DNA of 64,000 bases from Schistosoma mansoni. Its lineage: Eukaryota > Platyhelminthes > Trematoda > Strigeidida > Schistosomatidae. Within the stretch, counting starts at the first letter, position 1. Each line of letters opens with the position of its first letter. The DNA is taken from positions 2,616,505 to 2,680,504 of the forward strand of contig NC_031501.1 of the NCBI RefSeq assembly GCF_000237925.1, in the 5' to 3' direction. The position numbers and the translations under genes were made by a program. The notes beneath the pieces were generated by a model that was given only the letters and a program-made list of their open reading frames with translations, searched no databases and was not told the origin of the DNA. Shown piece by piece: positions 1-11,100 of this stretch.

Positions 1-234
1 GTATTGTATTTGGAATTCAAAATTACAACAGTCATCAATACGAAGAAGTCATTGATTTATTTAAACATCACAGTATCACATTGCTTTAATTATTGGGATT
101 CATTTTATAGTAAGAAATGGAAGTAAGATTTATTACACCTTAAATGAATGATTTTGGTAAAGTTGTCTTCTCTTCATAGAGCACAGCTCATAACATAGAA
201 TAAATAAAACCATAAGCACAGAAAAAATCCACCG

Positions 235-1090
235 CTAAATGCTGTAATACGCTTGAGGGTGGGGAGAGGGCCTGCTTTTCCTCCGAAATGCTGTCATATA
301 ACTACGAGGTTATAGCCACTGTCTGGGAAGTCCTACTGACCGTATTTACACAAGTAGATGTTTTTTTTACGAAAGCGGGTACAGAGTTTCTACTTAGGAG
401 AGTTAGAAAACACTGACTCTGATATGCTTGATGCTATAACGAGTTCACCTTACTCGATAAACTGAACGAAGGTCAATGATACAGTCATACGATAGGCTGA
501 TTCTAATACGTTGTCCCCGGTCCTGCTAACTAGATGAAGAAATCTTGATGAGGCGTAGAGAATGTATTCTACAACCATACGGAAAATACGAGGTCACTAA
601 GCTCAAAAATTAAGCTCATTTATACAATGATTGAGACGCCCTTGTGAGAGCCACAAAATAGCGTACTAAAAAAATCCGTCAGCCAATGACAGTTAGGGAT
701 TTCTGAGTGGGAAATGTAAGCTGTAGGTCAACTAAGCGTTTCTTGGTGCAAATACATAAAATTCAAATTTCCAGAATAAAACTACTAAGTTACGACTTTT
801 CCAAAGTGAGTTCTGGGGATCTAAGGTCCCAAACAGATTCTAAACCATTGGTGGACTTGGGCTTTTGGACTTTGAGGGACCCAGAAGTGTATTAACATAT
901 CTATGGACACCAATTACCATTAGGCTGGATTCCTGGACGTTATCTAGTTGATTAGACATTTAAATGAAAGTCCCGAGGAATTTCCCTCTTAATAAAACCA
1001 TTTCGACCAGTTTACGAAAGCATAAAATATCCCATCTCATACACGAATCTTATGATGACTGCAACTGAATAAAATATGTGTATATTTATT
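235..1090 (+). repeat. ~500-bp repeat, copy split by a solo LTR
   Basis: Positions 235-419 match the first part and 836-1090 the remainder of the element seen whole at 12470 and 42387. The solo LTR at 420-835 interrupts it. The copy is old: many substitutions, and its 3' end is hard to see. Confidence 0.65.
420..835 (-). mobile_element. Solo LTR, family A
   Basis: LTR fossil of 416 bp in minus orientation, starting TGTTTGGG at 835 and ending ATATCA at 420. It matches the LTRs at 13316 and 17645. Flanks GACTC and GATTC look like a slightly decayed 5-bp target duplication. It sits inside an older ~500-bp repeat. Confidence 0.75.
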
Positions 1091-1174
1091 TTGATGCTTG
1101 GTTGTTATTTCCTAGTGAAGATTAAAGTACAGGTAATTTCTGGGATATATTAATGGACTAATATTCCATAAATA

Positions 1175-1709
1175 TGTAGTGCCGCGATTCGTTAATCGTT
1201 TACTTCGATAACCGTTATGATTCTAATCTTAACGGTGCGTAAAATCAGAAGACAAAGGATAGCAGCAACTACAGTTTATTGTCGAATAACTCAGGTCAGA
1301 AAGTTAACAACACCTGAGCGAATATCAACGAGCGAGCGAGCGAGCGAGCGGCAAGCGAGAGAGCGAGTGAACAGGCGAACAAGCGAAGGAAACGAACGAG
1401 GAGCAAGCGAACGAATAGCAAGCAATTACATAGGCAATTTATAGTCAAATTTAATAAGGGCACAGCAAAGCAAAACAAAGGCTGATAATAATATTTGCGT
1501 GCGTACATATATGGGGAGGAGTATGAGTCATCGAACGATATTTAAGTAGTCAACATTTCGGATAGAGTGTCATGTGCTCTAGTGGTATAGCAGTGCAAAG
1601 AATATGCAAATTGTTACTATCCCAAATAACGATGTCTGTTAAGTAAGTTATAAAAAGGGCTTAACCGAAATTGACTATAATCGGAATTGATTATAGGATG
1701 GTTGCTATA
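1175..1709 (-). repeat. 3' LTR of the Gypsy element
   Basis: 535 bp; carries a (GAGC)n tract longer by about 23 bp than in the partner LTR. Otherwise almost identical to 6364-6875. It is the 3' LTR because the element reads on the minus strand. Confidence 0.88.
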
Positions 1710-2052
1710 TAACTCCCCCCTGCAAACAAAGTTATATGAAAAAAAATGTCTGTGTTTGCATAAAGTACAGTAAATTGAATAGCGTAGTTACAATCAGTCG
1801 TAGATATGGGCTTGTACAAAATTAGAATGAAGTTGGTGTGTATTCAGTTCGTGCCCGTCCGTTAGGCTATACAAAATAGCGGTAAGATATAGAAGGAATA
1901 TGGTATCGCTTCGAAAAAAAAATTACACGTATAAGCGTAAGGGTGTACATAAGCTGTGCCGAGTTTAATAGCGTATAACATGAACTTAGTAATCCATATG
2001 CATACAATGAAAAGGAAGAATTATAATTAGTATTTGAAATAGCAGAAAATTA
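1710..2052. other. Gypsy non-coding 3' interior
   Basis: Between the end of the integrase region and the 3' LTR. Apart from the polypurine tract beside the LTR, nothing was recognised. Confidence 0.5.
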
Positions 2053-5000
2053 TCAGTAAAAGATTGTAGCGACATAACGTTGCGGCCATCTTACTCTGCG
2101 ACCAGATTTTGTCGTTATCGGAGTCTCTTCTTTTTGGTGCGTTAGCGTCGTCGATTCTTGAGATTCGTGTTTCGTCGGTGTGATCGTCTTCGAGAGACTT
2201 GTACTTGTCGATTGAAAATCGCTGTCAATGAAAGCTGGTTTCACTCGATCGATGCTGATTACGTCTGTCTTCCCAGCTTTTTCTACCGTGACTGTCTTAT
2301 CTGTCTTCGTAATCACTCTAAATGGACCTTCATAGTTCGGTTGCAGAGGTGGTTGTATATTGTCTCTTCTGACGAATACGTGCGTGCTATTATGTAGTTG
2401 CTGAGGTACGAATACTCGTCGTTGTTGTAGTCTGGGAAGTGCTATTTTTAAATCGTTCATGTGTTTCTTCAGGCGTTGCACGTAGTTGGCTACATCAGTC
2501 GGAACACTTTTACCTGAAGCGAAAAATTCTCCGGGTAAACGTAAAGTAGTTCCATATACCAACTCGGCTGGACAACATCCCATATCCTGTTTAATTATTG
2601 TTCTTAAACCCAAAATGACTAAAGGAAGCTTATTAGCCCAATCGTTATTGACAATGACAGATGTAAGGGACGCTTTCAACTGCCTATATAGGCGTTCAAC
2701 CATTCCGTTTGCCATTGGATGGTAAGATGTCGTTCGTATACGTTTAATTCCGAGGAGTTCTGTAAGCTGCTGGAAGAGTCGACTTTTGAATTGAGCTCCT
2801 TTATCAGTTGTGATAATCGCCGGTATACCATAGTAAGAAATCCAATTTTCGATAAGGGCTTTGGCTACGGATTCGGCTGAGGTGTCTTTTATTGGCACCG
2901 CTACACGCCATCGGGTAAATCTATCGATGCATGTAAAAATATAGTTGTACCCGTTCGAAACTGGCAGTGGTCCCACAATATCGATGTGTATATGCTCAAA
3001 TCGAGTGTTTGGCTGTGAAAATGAACCCATTGGCGAACTAGTATGACGATGTACTTTGGCTTTTTGACATTTCATGCATGCTTGCGTTCAATTTCGTATA
3101 TCGCGATTCATTTTTGTCCATACGAAACGCTCACTGATTAATTTCATCGTGACTTTTATTCCCGGGTGCGATAGGTTATGGATACTTTCGAATACTTTCC
3201 GTCGTAATGGTTTAGGAATGAATGGGCGGGGTCGGCCTGTCGACATGTCACATATTACTTTCGCGTTGCCGAACTTAACATCTTCGAATAATAATGACGT
3301 GTCATCGAATCTTAGCTTGTTTAGTTCGATGTCTGTCTCTTGTAACTTCGCGAGACCGTGATAATCAATTCCATTTGTAATAATCGCGTTTATCGTTGTT
3401 CTGGACAATGCATCTGCCACTTCGTTATTATTACCTTTAATATACTGTATACTAGATGTAAATTGGGAAATAAATTCTAATTGTCGAATTTCCCTCGGCG
3501 AATAGTTATCCTGCTTGGCGTTTAATGCTTTCGTGAGGGGTTTATGGTCTGTATACACTGTGAAAATGATGCCCTCTATCATATGTCGGAAATGCTTAAT
3601 TGCCAAGTAAATCGCTAATAGTTCTCTTCCGAACGTACCGTACCTCGTTTGTGTAGGATTTAATCTCTTCGAGAAAAATGAAATCGGTTCCCATGTACCG
3701 TTTACTAACTGCTGCAGTACTGCTCCCACTGCTATGTTCGATGCGTCCGTCATGACAGCTAGTGGCGCTTCGCTCTTTCGTCGAACTAATATCATTTTCT
3801 CGTGTAGTGCTCGCTTAGCGTTCTCAAAAGCCTGTATGGCCTCTGTCGATAGACGGAATGTCCGGGTATTTCCTCGCAAAGCGTCCGTTAATGGCTGTAG
3901 TATTGCTGCGCAGTTCGGAATAAATCGCCTATAATAGTTTATTAGTCCCAAGAATCGTCGTAACTTTTTTTGTGACTCGGGCAACGGATAATTACGAATA
4001 GCAGCAACTTCTGCTGGAACTGGCATGATACCTCGAGAATTTATCATATGACCTAGGAATTGCAATGATTTCTTTCCAAATTCACATTTCTCCACGTTAA
4101 TAGTGACGCCATGTTCTTGAAGTCTCGTGAATAACTGTCGTAGATGTTGTAGATGTTCTTCGACGGTAGCGCTAGCTACTAATATGTCGTCGATATATGC
4201 GTATACTCCTGTCAAACCTCTAACAACCTGATCAATGAATCGCTGAAAGGTTTGAGCTGCATTAGTTAGTCCAAATGGCATTCGCAAAAACTCAAATAAA
4301 CCAAATGGAGTGATTACAGCCGTTTTCGGTATATCTTCTGGGGCCACTGGAATGTGGTAATATGCTCGAACAAGATCAATTTTCGAAAAGATCGTGGCAC
4401 CTTCCATTTCAGTAGTGATGTCGTGGATATGTGGCACTGGGTATCTATCTGCTATCGTTTGCTTGTTAAGGGCTCTATAATCTCCACATGGTCTGATTTC
4501 TCCATTCTTTTTGGGAACCATATGTAACGGAGATGCCCAGGGGCTATTAGATGGCCTTATGATACCAAGTTTCATTAATTTTTCGGATTCCCGTTTCGCA
4601 ATGTTTAACCTTTTTGGGTCCAACCTTCGCGCTCTTACTCTAGTCGGTGGACCTTTCGTGACGATATGGTGCTGTACTGTATGTTTAAAATCTCTGTTGT
4701 CGTACGACGCCCTCGTCAAATCGGCGAACTTATTTAGAAGTGACTTATATTGCTCGTTCTTATCTTTCGACACTACTAAATTCATAGATACATGATCGGT
4801 GGTCACTCCTCTTATGACTACTGAGCGTTCTCCATTCACTAGTTGGTTTCGTCGAGAATCTACTAATAGGTCAAAATTCTTTAAGAAATCGATACCAATT
4901 ATGGGTGCGGAAACAACAGCGATCACAAATCCCCAGCGAAGTGAAATATTACGGCCGAAATTCAAGGTTAGTTTTCGCTTGCCATATGTCCTTATGTAGG

Positions 5001-5451
5001 ATCTATTCGCTGCTTTAAGAGTTAGCGCAGTATCGATATTTTGTTTTTCGTTGCTCAATGGAGGGACGACGCTTATCTCTGCTCCCGCGTCTACTAAAAA
5101 TTGTGCGCCTGTTACTCTGTCCTGAACATAAAATAAACGATTGCTCCTGGGAGCTGCGTTGATTTTCGTAGTCGTTACTGAGAATCGGTGGGATCGTTTA
5201 AATTTGCATGGAGACCTGCATTTTCGAGCTTTGTACCCAAATGTTTGATGGTACCAGCATATAGCAGGATCTGGGAGTCCCTTAGAGAATGATCGATTTA
5301 TATCTCTTGATCTGCTACGCGACCAACTTCTTTTCCTGTCGTTGTGATTTAGACTCGTTAGTTTGAGGCGTAGCGCATTAATTTCCTTTTGCAAGGCCTC
5401 GATTCTTTCGTCAACTGTGGAGTTGAGCGTTTGTGGAGTCGCGTGTCTCAT
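2053..5451 (-). pseudogene. Gypsy pol region (fossil)
   Basis: In order from 5451 downward: CHCC motif with CWYHQTFG near 5250; aspartic protease with [13 protein letters not shown] near 5090; reverse transcriptase with MPFGLTNA and YIDDILVA near 4190-4290; RNase H with [13 protein letters not shown] near 3745; integrase HHCC region near 3100-3170; DDE core with HIDIVGPLP and TDKGAQF near 2800-2990; and a GPF module near 2310. All the domains of a Gypsy polyprotein are represented. The region is interrupted and treated as a fossil. Confidence 0.88.
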
Positions 5452-5463
5452 TCTCTCGTAAAT

Positions 5464-6109
5464 CTAATCGGCTATTTTAGCGATGTTGTCTATGTCTACA
5501 TCGCTATCTCCAACAGCGAGGATCTGCTGTACGTTCAGTGGGAGTCGTCGCAACCATAACTGGTAAAATATATTTTTATCAACATTTCTGTCTCCAATTA
5601 CGTTGCTCATATGCGTTTTTAACTGCGAAGGAGTTCTATCTCCGATTTGCACTTCACTGAGCAACTGCTCGACAGCTTGCCGGTCGTTTTAATGAGAGAG
5701 CTTTTATTACTGCCTGTTTCAATACGTCGTACGGATTTACCTCATCCGGCTTAGTTAGGACCTCTCGCACCTTGTCTGCTATTTCGTCTGGAAGTAGTGA
5801 GCTTGCATAGCCGAACTTATGTCGCTGTAAGAGAATACGATTGGCTACGAAGTAATTTTCAAGTCTAATAAACCAGAGTTGAGGATCATTAACATTAAAA
5901 GAGGGAATAGTAACATTAATAACTCCCACGGATGGTGACTGTGAAAGATCGATTGTGTCGTTATTTAAAGACATTAATAATAAAATTAAATAATATGCGA
6001 ATATAACGTAATTGTCACTAAGAGAAATGGACCGATGAAAACAATGATAATAATAAATGGTACAATTTATAACATAGAACGGACTTACTGAATTGCACCA
6101 ATATATCAA
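5464..6109 (-). pseudogene. Gypsy gag region (fossil)
   Basis: Encodes capsid-like sequence with LWFIRLENYFVANRI and FYQLWLRRLPLNVQQIL, the arrangement seen in Gag of CsRn1-group elements. It lies between the 5' LTR and pol. The reading frame is interrupted; treated as a fossil. Confidence 0.8.
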
Positions 6110-6363
6110 TTGTTCGTGAATAATCGTTATTTATTATGAATATTATCGTTAAGTTCAATAATGTTTATAGGATAATGTACGTGCGATTAAAATTGTGATA
6201 TAATAAATCCACAATTATGATTATAATCCGGATAATAATTCGAATAGAAACAGAGTACGTTGAATTTTCGAAATGAAATTATCTCGTCGAAAATTGTTTT
6301 GTGTTCGCTCGGCGAGGCATCCAATTCTGTAGTGTCGTGTTCGTACGGCGAGGTCTCCAATTC

Positions 6364-6875
6364 TGTAGTGCCGCGATTCGTTAATCGTTTACTTCGATAA
6401 CCGTTATGATTCTAATCTTAACGGTGCGTAAAATCAGAAGACAAAGGATAGCAGCAACTACAGTTTATTGTTGAATAACTCAGGTCAGAAAGTTAACAAC
6501 ACCTGAGCGAATATCAACGAGCGAGAGAGCGAGTGAACAGGCGAACAAGCGAAGGAAACGAACGAGGAGCAAGCGAACGAATAGCAAGCAATTACATAGG
6601 CAATTTATAGTCAAATTTAATAAGGGCACAGCAAAGCAAAACAAAGGCTGATAATAATATTTGCGTGCGTACATATATGGGGAGGAGTATGAGTCATCGA
6701 ACGATATTTAAGTAGTCAACATTTCGGATAGAGTGTCATGTGCTCTAGTGGTATAGCAGTGCAAAGAATATGCAAATTGTTACTATCCCAAATAACGATG
6801 TCTGTTAAGTAAGTTATAAAAAGGGCTTAACCAAAATTGACTATAATCGGAATTGATTATAGGATGGTTGCTATA
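6364..6875 (-). repeat. 5' LTR of the Gypsy element
   Basis: 512 bp, partner of 1175-1709. Just inside it (6310-6363) a short segment ending TCCAATTCTGTAGTG is present twice, one copy overlapping the LTR edge; a primer-binding site would be expected here. Confidence 0.88.
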
Positions 6876-6886
6876 ATTATTCTTAT

Positions 6887-7326
6887 TGTATTATTATTCA
6901 GTGATTAGATTGTGTGTATCTATATTCATCTTATTATAAGCTTCATTTTGACCCATTAACTATTATCAATCGATTTACTGTACGTAAATTATATTCAGTT
7001 TATTGATTACAGTCTCTCACTTATCAAGCCACATTTTGGCTTGATATTTCTTTTACAAGTGTTATTTCTTATTTCGTGGTGTGATGCCTTCTGTTTGTCT
7101 GGTGTATAAACCAAGTATATCTGAAATAAATGATTCGCATAACAGAAGGTGTCATTGGTGTTCTAGACTCAACTGGAAGGGCTAAGCGGACAGAGGACCA
7201 ATAAGTACTTTAGACTGCCCATACTGGTCGAACATCGTTGGTTTACCACAGTGCTGACATTGGATAAGTCGTATTTTAATTGGTGAATAAATCACGTGAT
7301 AACTAAGCGGGCTTAAATTTACAACA
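6887..7326 (+). mobile_element. Solo LTR, family B
   Basis: LTR fossil of about 440 bp, from TGTATTATT to TTTACAACA, related to 23278-23698 and to the minus copy near 55405-55820. It contains TATAAA and AATAAA-like signals in its middle. It begins 11 bases after the Gypsy element ends; no target duplication is clear. Confidence 0.65.
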
Positions 7327-7594
7327 CTAGTTATACTAATATTTGTGTTTAAAATATATCAATGTAATCTGTTCTTAAATGGAATAATATAACAACTTTT
7401 CGGATTACACAATGAATATTAATTTCTTGATACTGTCTTGTTATATAATAAGAATAATATTGTTCATTTTCATATTGTTCGTTTCAATCTACCCATTGAT
7501 GTTTAGGACTACAATTGATCAATCTCTTATTAAATTAAGTTCATCCTCTATGGATTGCCTCAATATTACCTTAAATCACAATCATTATAAGTAA

Positions 7595-7705
7595 AGATGG
7601 ATTGTGGCTTGCAGTGGAATTTAAGACTGCTGTCTCTTCCTATTTCGGACTTATCAGCTGGATGTACTAGATTCCAATGCTAACCACAATCCATCTTTCC
7701 TTATA
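7595..7705. repeat. SM-alpha-like fragments, inverted
   Basis: AAGATGGATTGTGG at the left is answered by CCACAATCCATCTT at the right. In between, CTATTTCGGACTTATCAGCTGG is a decayed minus hammerhead core. It appears to be two SINE ends fused head-to-head. Confidence 0.55.
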
Positions 7706-7747
7706 ATAATAATATGCATTTAAATTTTGTGGAAAACAAATCTTAAG

Positions 7748-7898
7748 ATCAGAAAAGGAGTTTTGTGGAGATTTCCAGTAATTATATATAGTTGAAATCA
7801 TGAGTCCATTGTAGCTAGATCATCATGGAAAACCTCGAAGCACAAGGACGGTTGTTTCGTCCCAGTGTGGGACTCCTCAGCAATGCGCATCCATCTTA
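7748..7898 (-). repeat. SINE-B, 3' half with hammerhead core
   Basis: Minus orientation; has the 3' end (TTTGTGGAGAT, ATAGTTGAAATCATGAG) and the core CTGAGGA ... GACGAAAC, but no tRNA-like head. It lies just past the CFAP69 stop, on the 3' side. Confidence 0.7.
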
Positions 7899-7949
7899 TG
7901 ATGAAAAAAACAAATTAAAACTTGAAAATATCTATTTATTTGATCAAAT

Positions 7950-8105
7950 TTAATTTTTTATTTCATTATCACTATTATCACTATCATTTAATTGTAATTG
8001 TTCATTACTTTCTACTAATTTGATTAATTCTTCTTCAAATTTACTTGGATGTTGAAATAGTTGTTTTGGCGTTGAATCAATGTTAATGGTTTGTGAACAG
8101 AAAGC
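7950..8105 (-). CDS. CFAP69: CFAP69 last exon with stop
   Basis: Follows a CTACAG acceptor and reads [40 protein letters not shown] and an acidic end before TAA at 7952-7950. Human has VVTVESTPARLVGG at this place. The C terminus is shorter and more acidic than in human. Confidence 0.82.
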   Translation of the reverse strand, partial: AFCSQTINIDSTPKQLFQHPSKFEEELIKLVESNEQLQLNDSDNSDNEIKN

Positions 8106-11100
8106 CTGTAGAAAGGTGAAAAGAGATAAAAGAAGGGTAAGATATGGTGAACAGGGAAATATTGTGGTATTTCAAGCTGTTCATCAATGAAGTACTTTGT
8201 TTATCTTAGTGATGTATGGGCGAGAATGATAATGATTGGTTGTTTTGCTGAGTCAGACTTATAGATAGTGTGACAGGTGTCAGATGAGTTATATATTCCC
8301 CTATCCTTATTATTATTGACTGACTGTTGCTTGTTGTTGGATTGTGTCGGATTTCGGTGTGGAAATATATTGACGTTCTAGTCAGGCTAATCTCGTGTTC
8401 TTGATCTGAGTTGTGTGTTGAAGTCCTGTAGAATAGACACTGTGTGGGAATCTAGTGTAGGTAAATTAAGGTAAATTAACGTCCTACATATGTGTAAAAA
8501 GTGAAAGGACTATTATAACAAGAAACCCTAACGGTATAACAAGTATCCTACCGTTTATAACACTTAGTTAAATGTTATGGTGAATATTTATTGTTAAGAA
8601 AGAATGTTTAAACTATTGAGACGGAGTTGAACTTTACGATGCATTTTGACGAAATGGGTTCTTTGCGTGGAATTTAGATTCATTTTACTCAATGTTATAG
8701 TCTGAGATGTTATTATGGAGCTATTCATGCTTCAGCTGATCGCTGATAGAAGTAAGCTGCTTTCGATCGAATTCTGTCTTAATAGTTGGTTTTTGATGAA
8801 TTAATATCACTCAGAAAAAAATTGAAAATCAAAATTTTATAGTGCTCGGTTTTCGAGTCTACACGAATGGGATGTTAATTTGCCTTAGACGAATATCTAC
8901 ACTAGATACTTTTCCAGTCTCTATTCTACAGGACATCAACACAACTCAGATCACGAATACATGACTAGAACATGAGTATATTTCCACACCAAGAACCGGT
9001 ATCGACAACAGTAATAATAAGGGTAGGAAAATATATAACTCAACGAATACCTGTCAGACTATTTACTAGTCTGATTAAGCAAGCAAGCACCGAGTAAGTA
9101 ATGCATTGTTAGGAAGTGGGTTCTAGGTAAAGATGGCAAATCGATTGATGAAGTAGTGAAACTTCATCAGTTGAGATGGCTGGGACACGTGTTACGTATG
9201 CCCAACCACCAACTGCCCCGATGTGCAATGTTTTATGGCGTAAGAGTAGGTTGGACGAAAGCTACGGGCGGCCAGACCAAAACGTGGCACAAATCCATGA
9301 AGTCACTGACAATTGGACTGAGCCATGTTGGTAGGTGTAGTCTACCTGGTTGGGATTCGCGAGATGATAGCAATCGATGGATAGAGGCCTTGGACGACAT
9401 GGCTCAAAATCGTTTGCAATGGCGAAGGTGCGTCCACTCTTTGTATTCTGCCAGATTCTATTCTTCTCAATTCCTCATGTCTCTATCCTTCTTCTGTTTC
9501 CAAATTTATTTCACTGGATTATACTCCTTCAATAACATCTTCAAACCCTAATCTTTCACATAATGTTTATACTCTTACTACTTCTACCACTATGGGATTT
9601 GAATGGAAAACTGCATCTCTGTGATAATATGGTATGGCAATTCGAACTGATGTACGTAAGTACGTACGAAGTTCTACGTTGTGACTGACTGACATTCATT
9701 TCAAACAATATTCTAACTACAAATATACAATTTTTAATTGTATTTAAATATAGCTCTACATAAAATTAAATTCAAGATCTTCCAATCTCACAGTGAGCAG
9801 CATGATCTTGAGTCAGTTTTTCAGAAATTGATAGCCTTTATTCTCTGACTAGTTGGCTGGCACATGTTAATGTGACAATTCATTAAGCATAAACCAATAC
9901 TAAGTTTGTCTAATTCTTTAAAGCTAATCAATATCTATCTATCAAGTTGTAATGCAGTCATTGGTCAAAGTAACTCAATATTACATGTGCTATGTTGACA
10001 TGCTAGGTGATTGAAAGTAGTCAGCAAGAAAATCTTATCGACTTAGATTTCGTCCTAGATATCAATCGTAATTAGGGGGTGTTGGGAGACTTGAGGTAAC
10101 TGATGTTACCCTTTGAAAACTTATTTCCATAATGTAGGACGTTACCGCTGATCTGTTCGACTGAGAAATGACTTCATGTCGACCACCTTCCGAGTTATTT
10201 TATTTCAAACAAATAAAATATTTTTTTACATCACTTACTGTCACATTCAACTTGTCAATATCTGTCTTATGATATATACTGGATTCTTTATCATGAACTG
10301 AACATTTACTTAATTGACCTTTAATCTGATTTGATTCTGCTTTGCTTGTTTGAATATCCACATTGACATCTGAAGTTTTATTTAAATCATTCAGTCGTCC
10401 AATACGTGATGCATTAATTGCAGATAATTGTTTAAGACGAGCTTGTTTAAGGTATTGATGATTTGATGTTCTTGCTAAATAGTCATGATAATTTTCCATG
10501 GCATATTCTTGATTACGTATAATTTTTCTTATCTTGATTGAGATGGGAATAGATAATAAAATTTCATTGAAGTGATAAAATAATTATATACAATTGTAGA
10601 ACTATTTGTCGTTGTGAAGCAGTTACCCAACAGAGGGATTAGATGATCATTGTACTGTATTAGAAATTTTACTATTGGATGTTAGCCTAGTGATACTAAT
10701 AATCAAGTTTTAGTAGGGAGACATAAGTCCAATGTCTAATAGGGTTGTTGTTGACGCGCACTGACACTGAAAAGTATCATGACAGAATGAAACAACTTTC
10801 TTGTGTTTTCTGCTTCTCAATATAGTATTCTTATGGTAGACAGTTCGTGATGTGAAACTCTATATTTCATTAATCTGATATGTAAAGAAGTGTTGTAAGA
10901 GAGCGAATGATGAAGATTGAAAATTTGAAACTGTTTCACGGATTTTAAGCAAAGATGGACAGTGGCTAGCAGTGGAATCCAGGATACGGGTTTCGTCCTA
11001 TTTGGGACTCGTCAGCTGGATGTACTTACATTTCAGAGTTGATGTTCACTCTGAGACTCGAACCCAGTACCTTTCACTTTAAACACCATCGCGTCATCCA

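Larger units (their letters stand above)
1175..6875 (-). mobile_element. Gypsy/CsRn1-type LTR retrotransposon fossil
   Basis: Two LTRs (1175-1709 and 6364-6875) flank gag and pol regions on the minus strand. The order gag, CHCC zinc motif, protease, reverse transcriptase, RNase H, integrase is that of Gypsy (Metaviridae). The CHCC motif is typical of the CsRn1/Kabuki group found in flukes. A G-rich polypurine tract lies directly inside the 3' LTR (about 1711-1722). The LTRs differ at only a couple of sites apart from a repeat-length difference, so the insertion is young. The element is nearly whole but has about two or three frame interruptions. No clean target duplication was found. Confidence 0.9.

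Noticed and set aside
1217-1444. Arg/Glu/Ser-rich open frame
   Set aside because: It is the translated (GAGC)n tract of an LTR.
2158-4999. Several plus-strand open frames of 60-95 codons across the Gypsy pol region
   Set aside because: They are antisense to the pol region and show no protein character.
10200-10238. CFAP69 ending at the stop codon at 10200
   Set aside because: A GTAAGT donor at 10238 and a good last exon at 8105-7950 that matches the human C terminus make splicing more likely.
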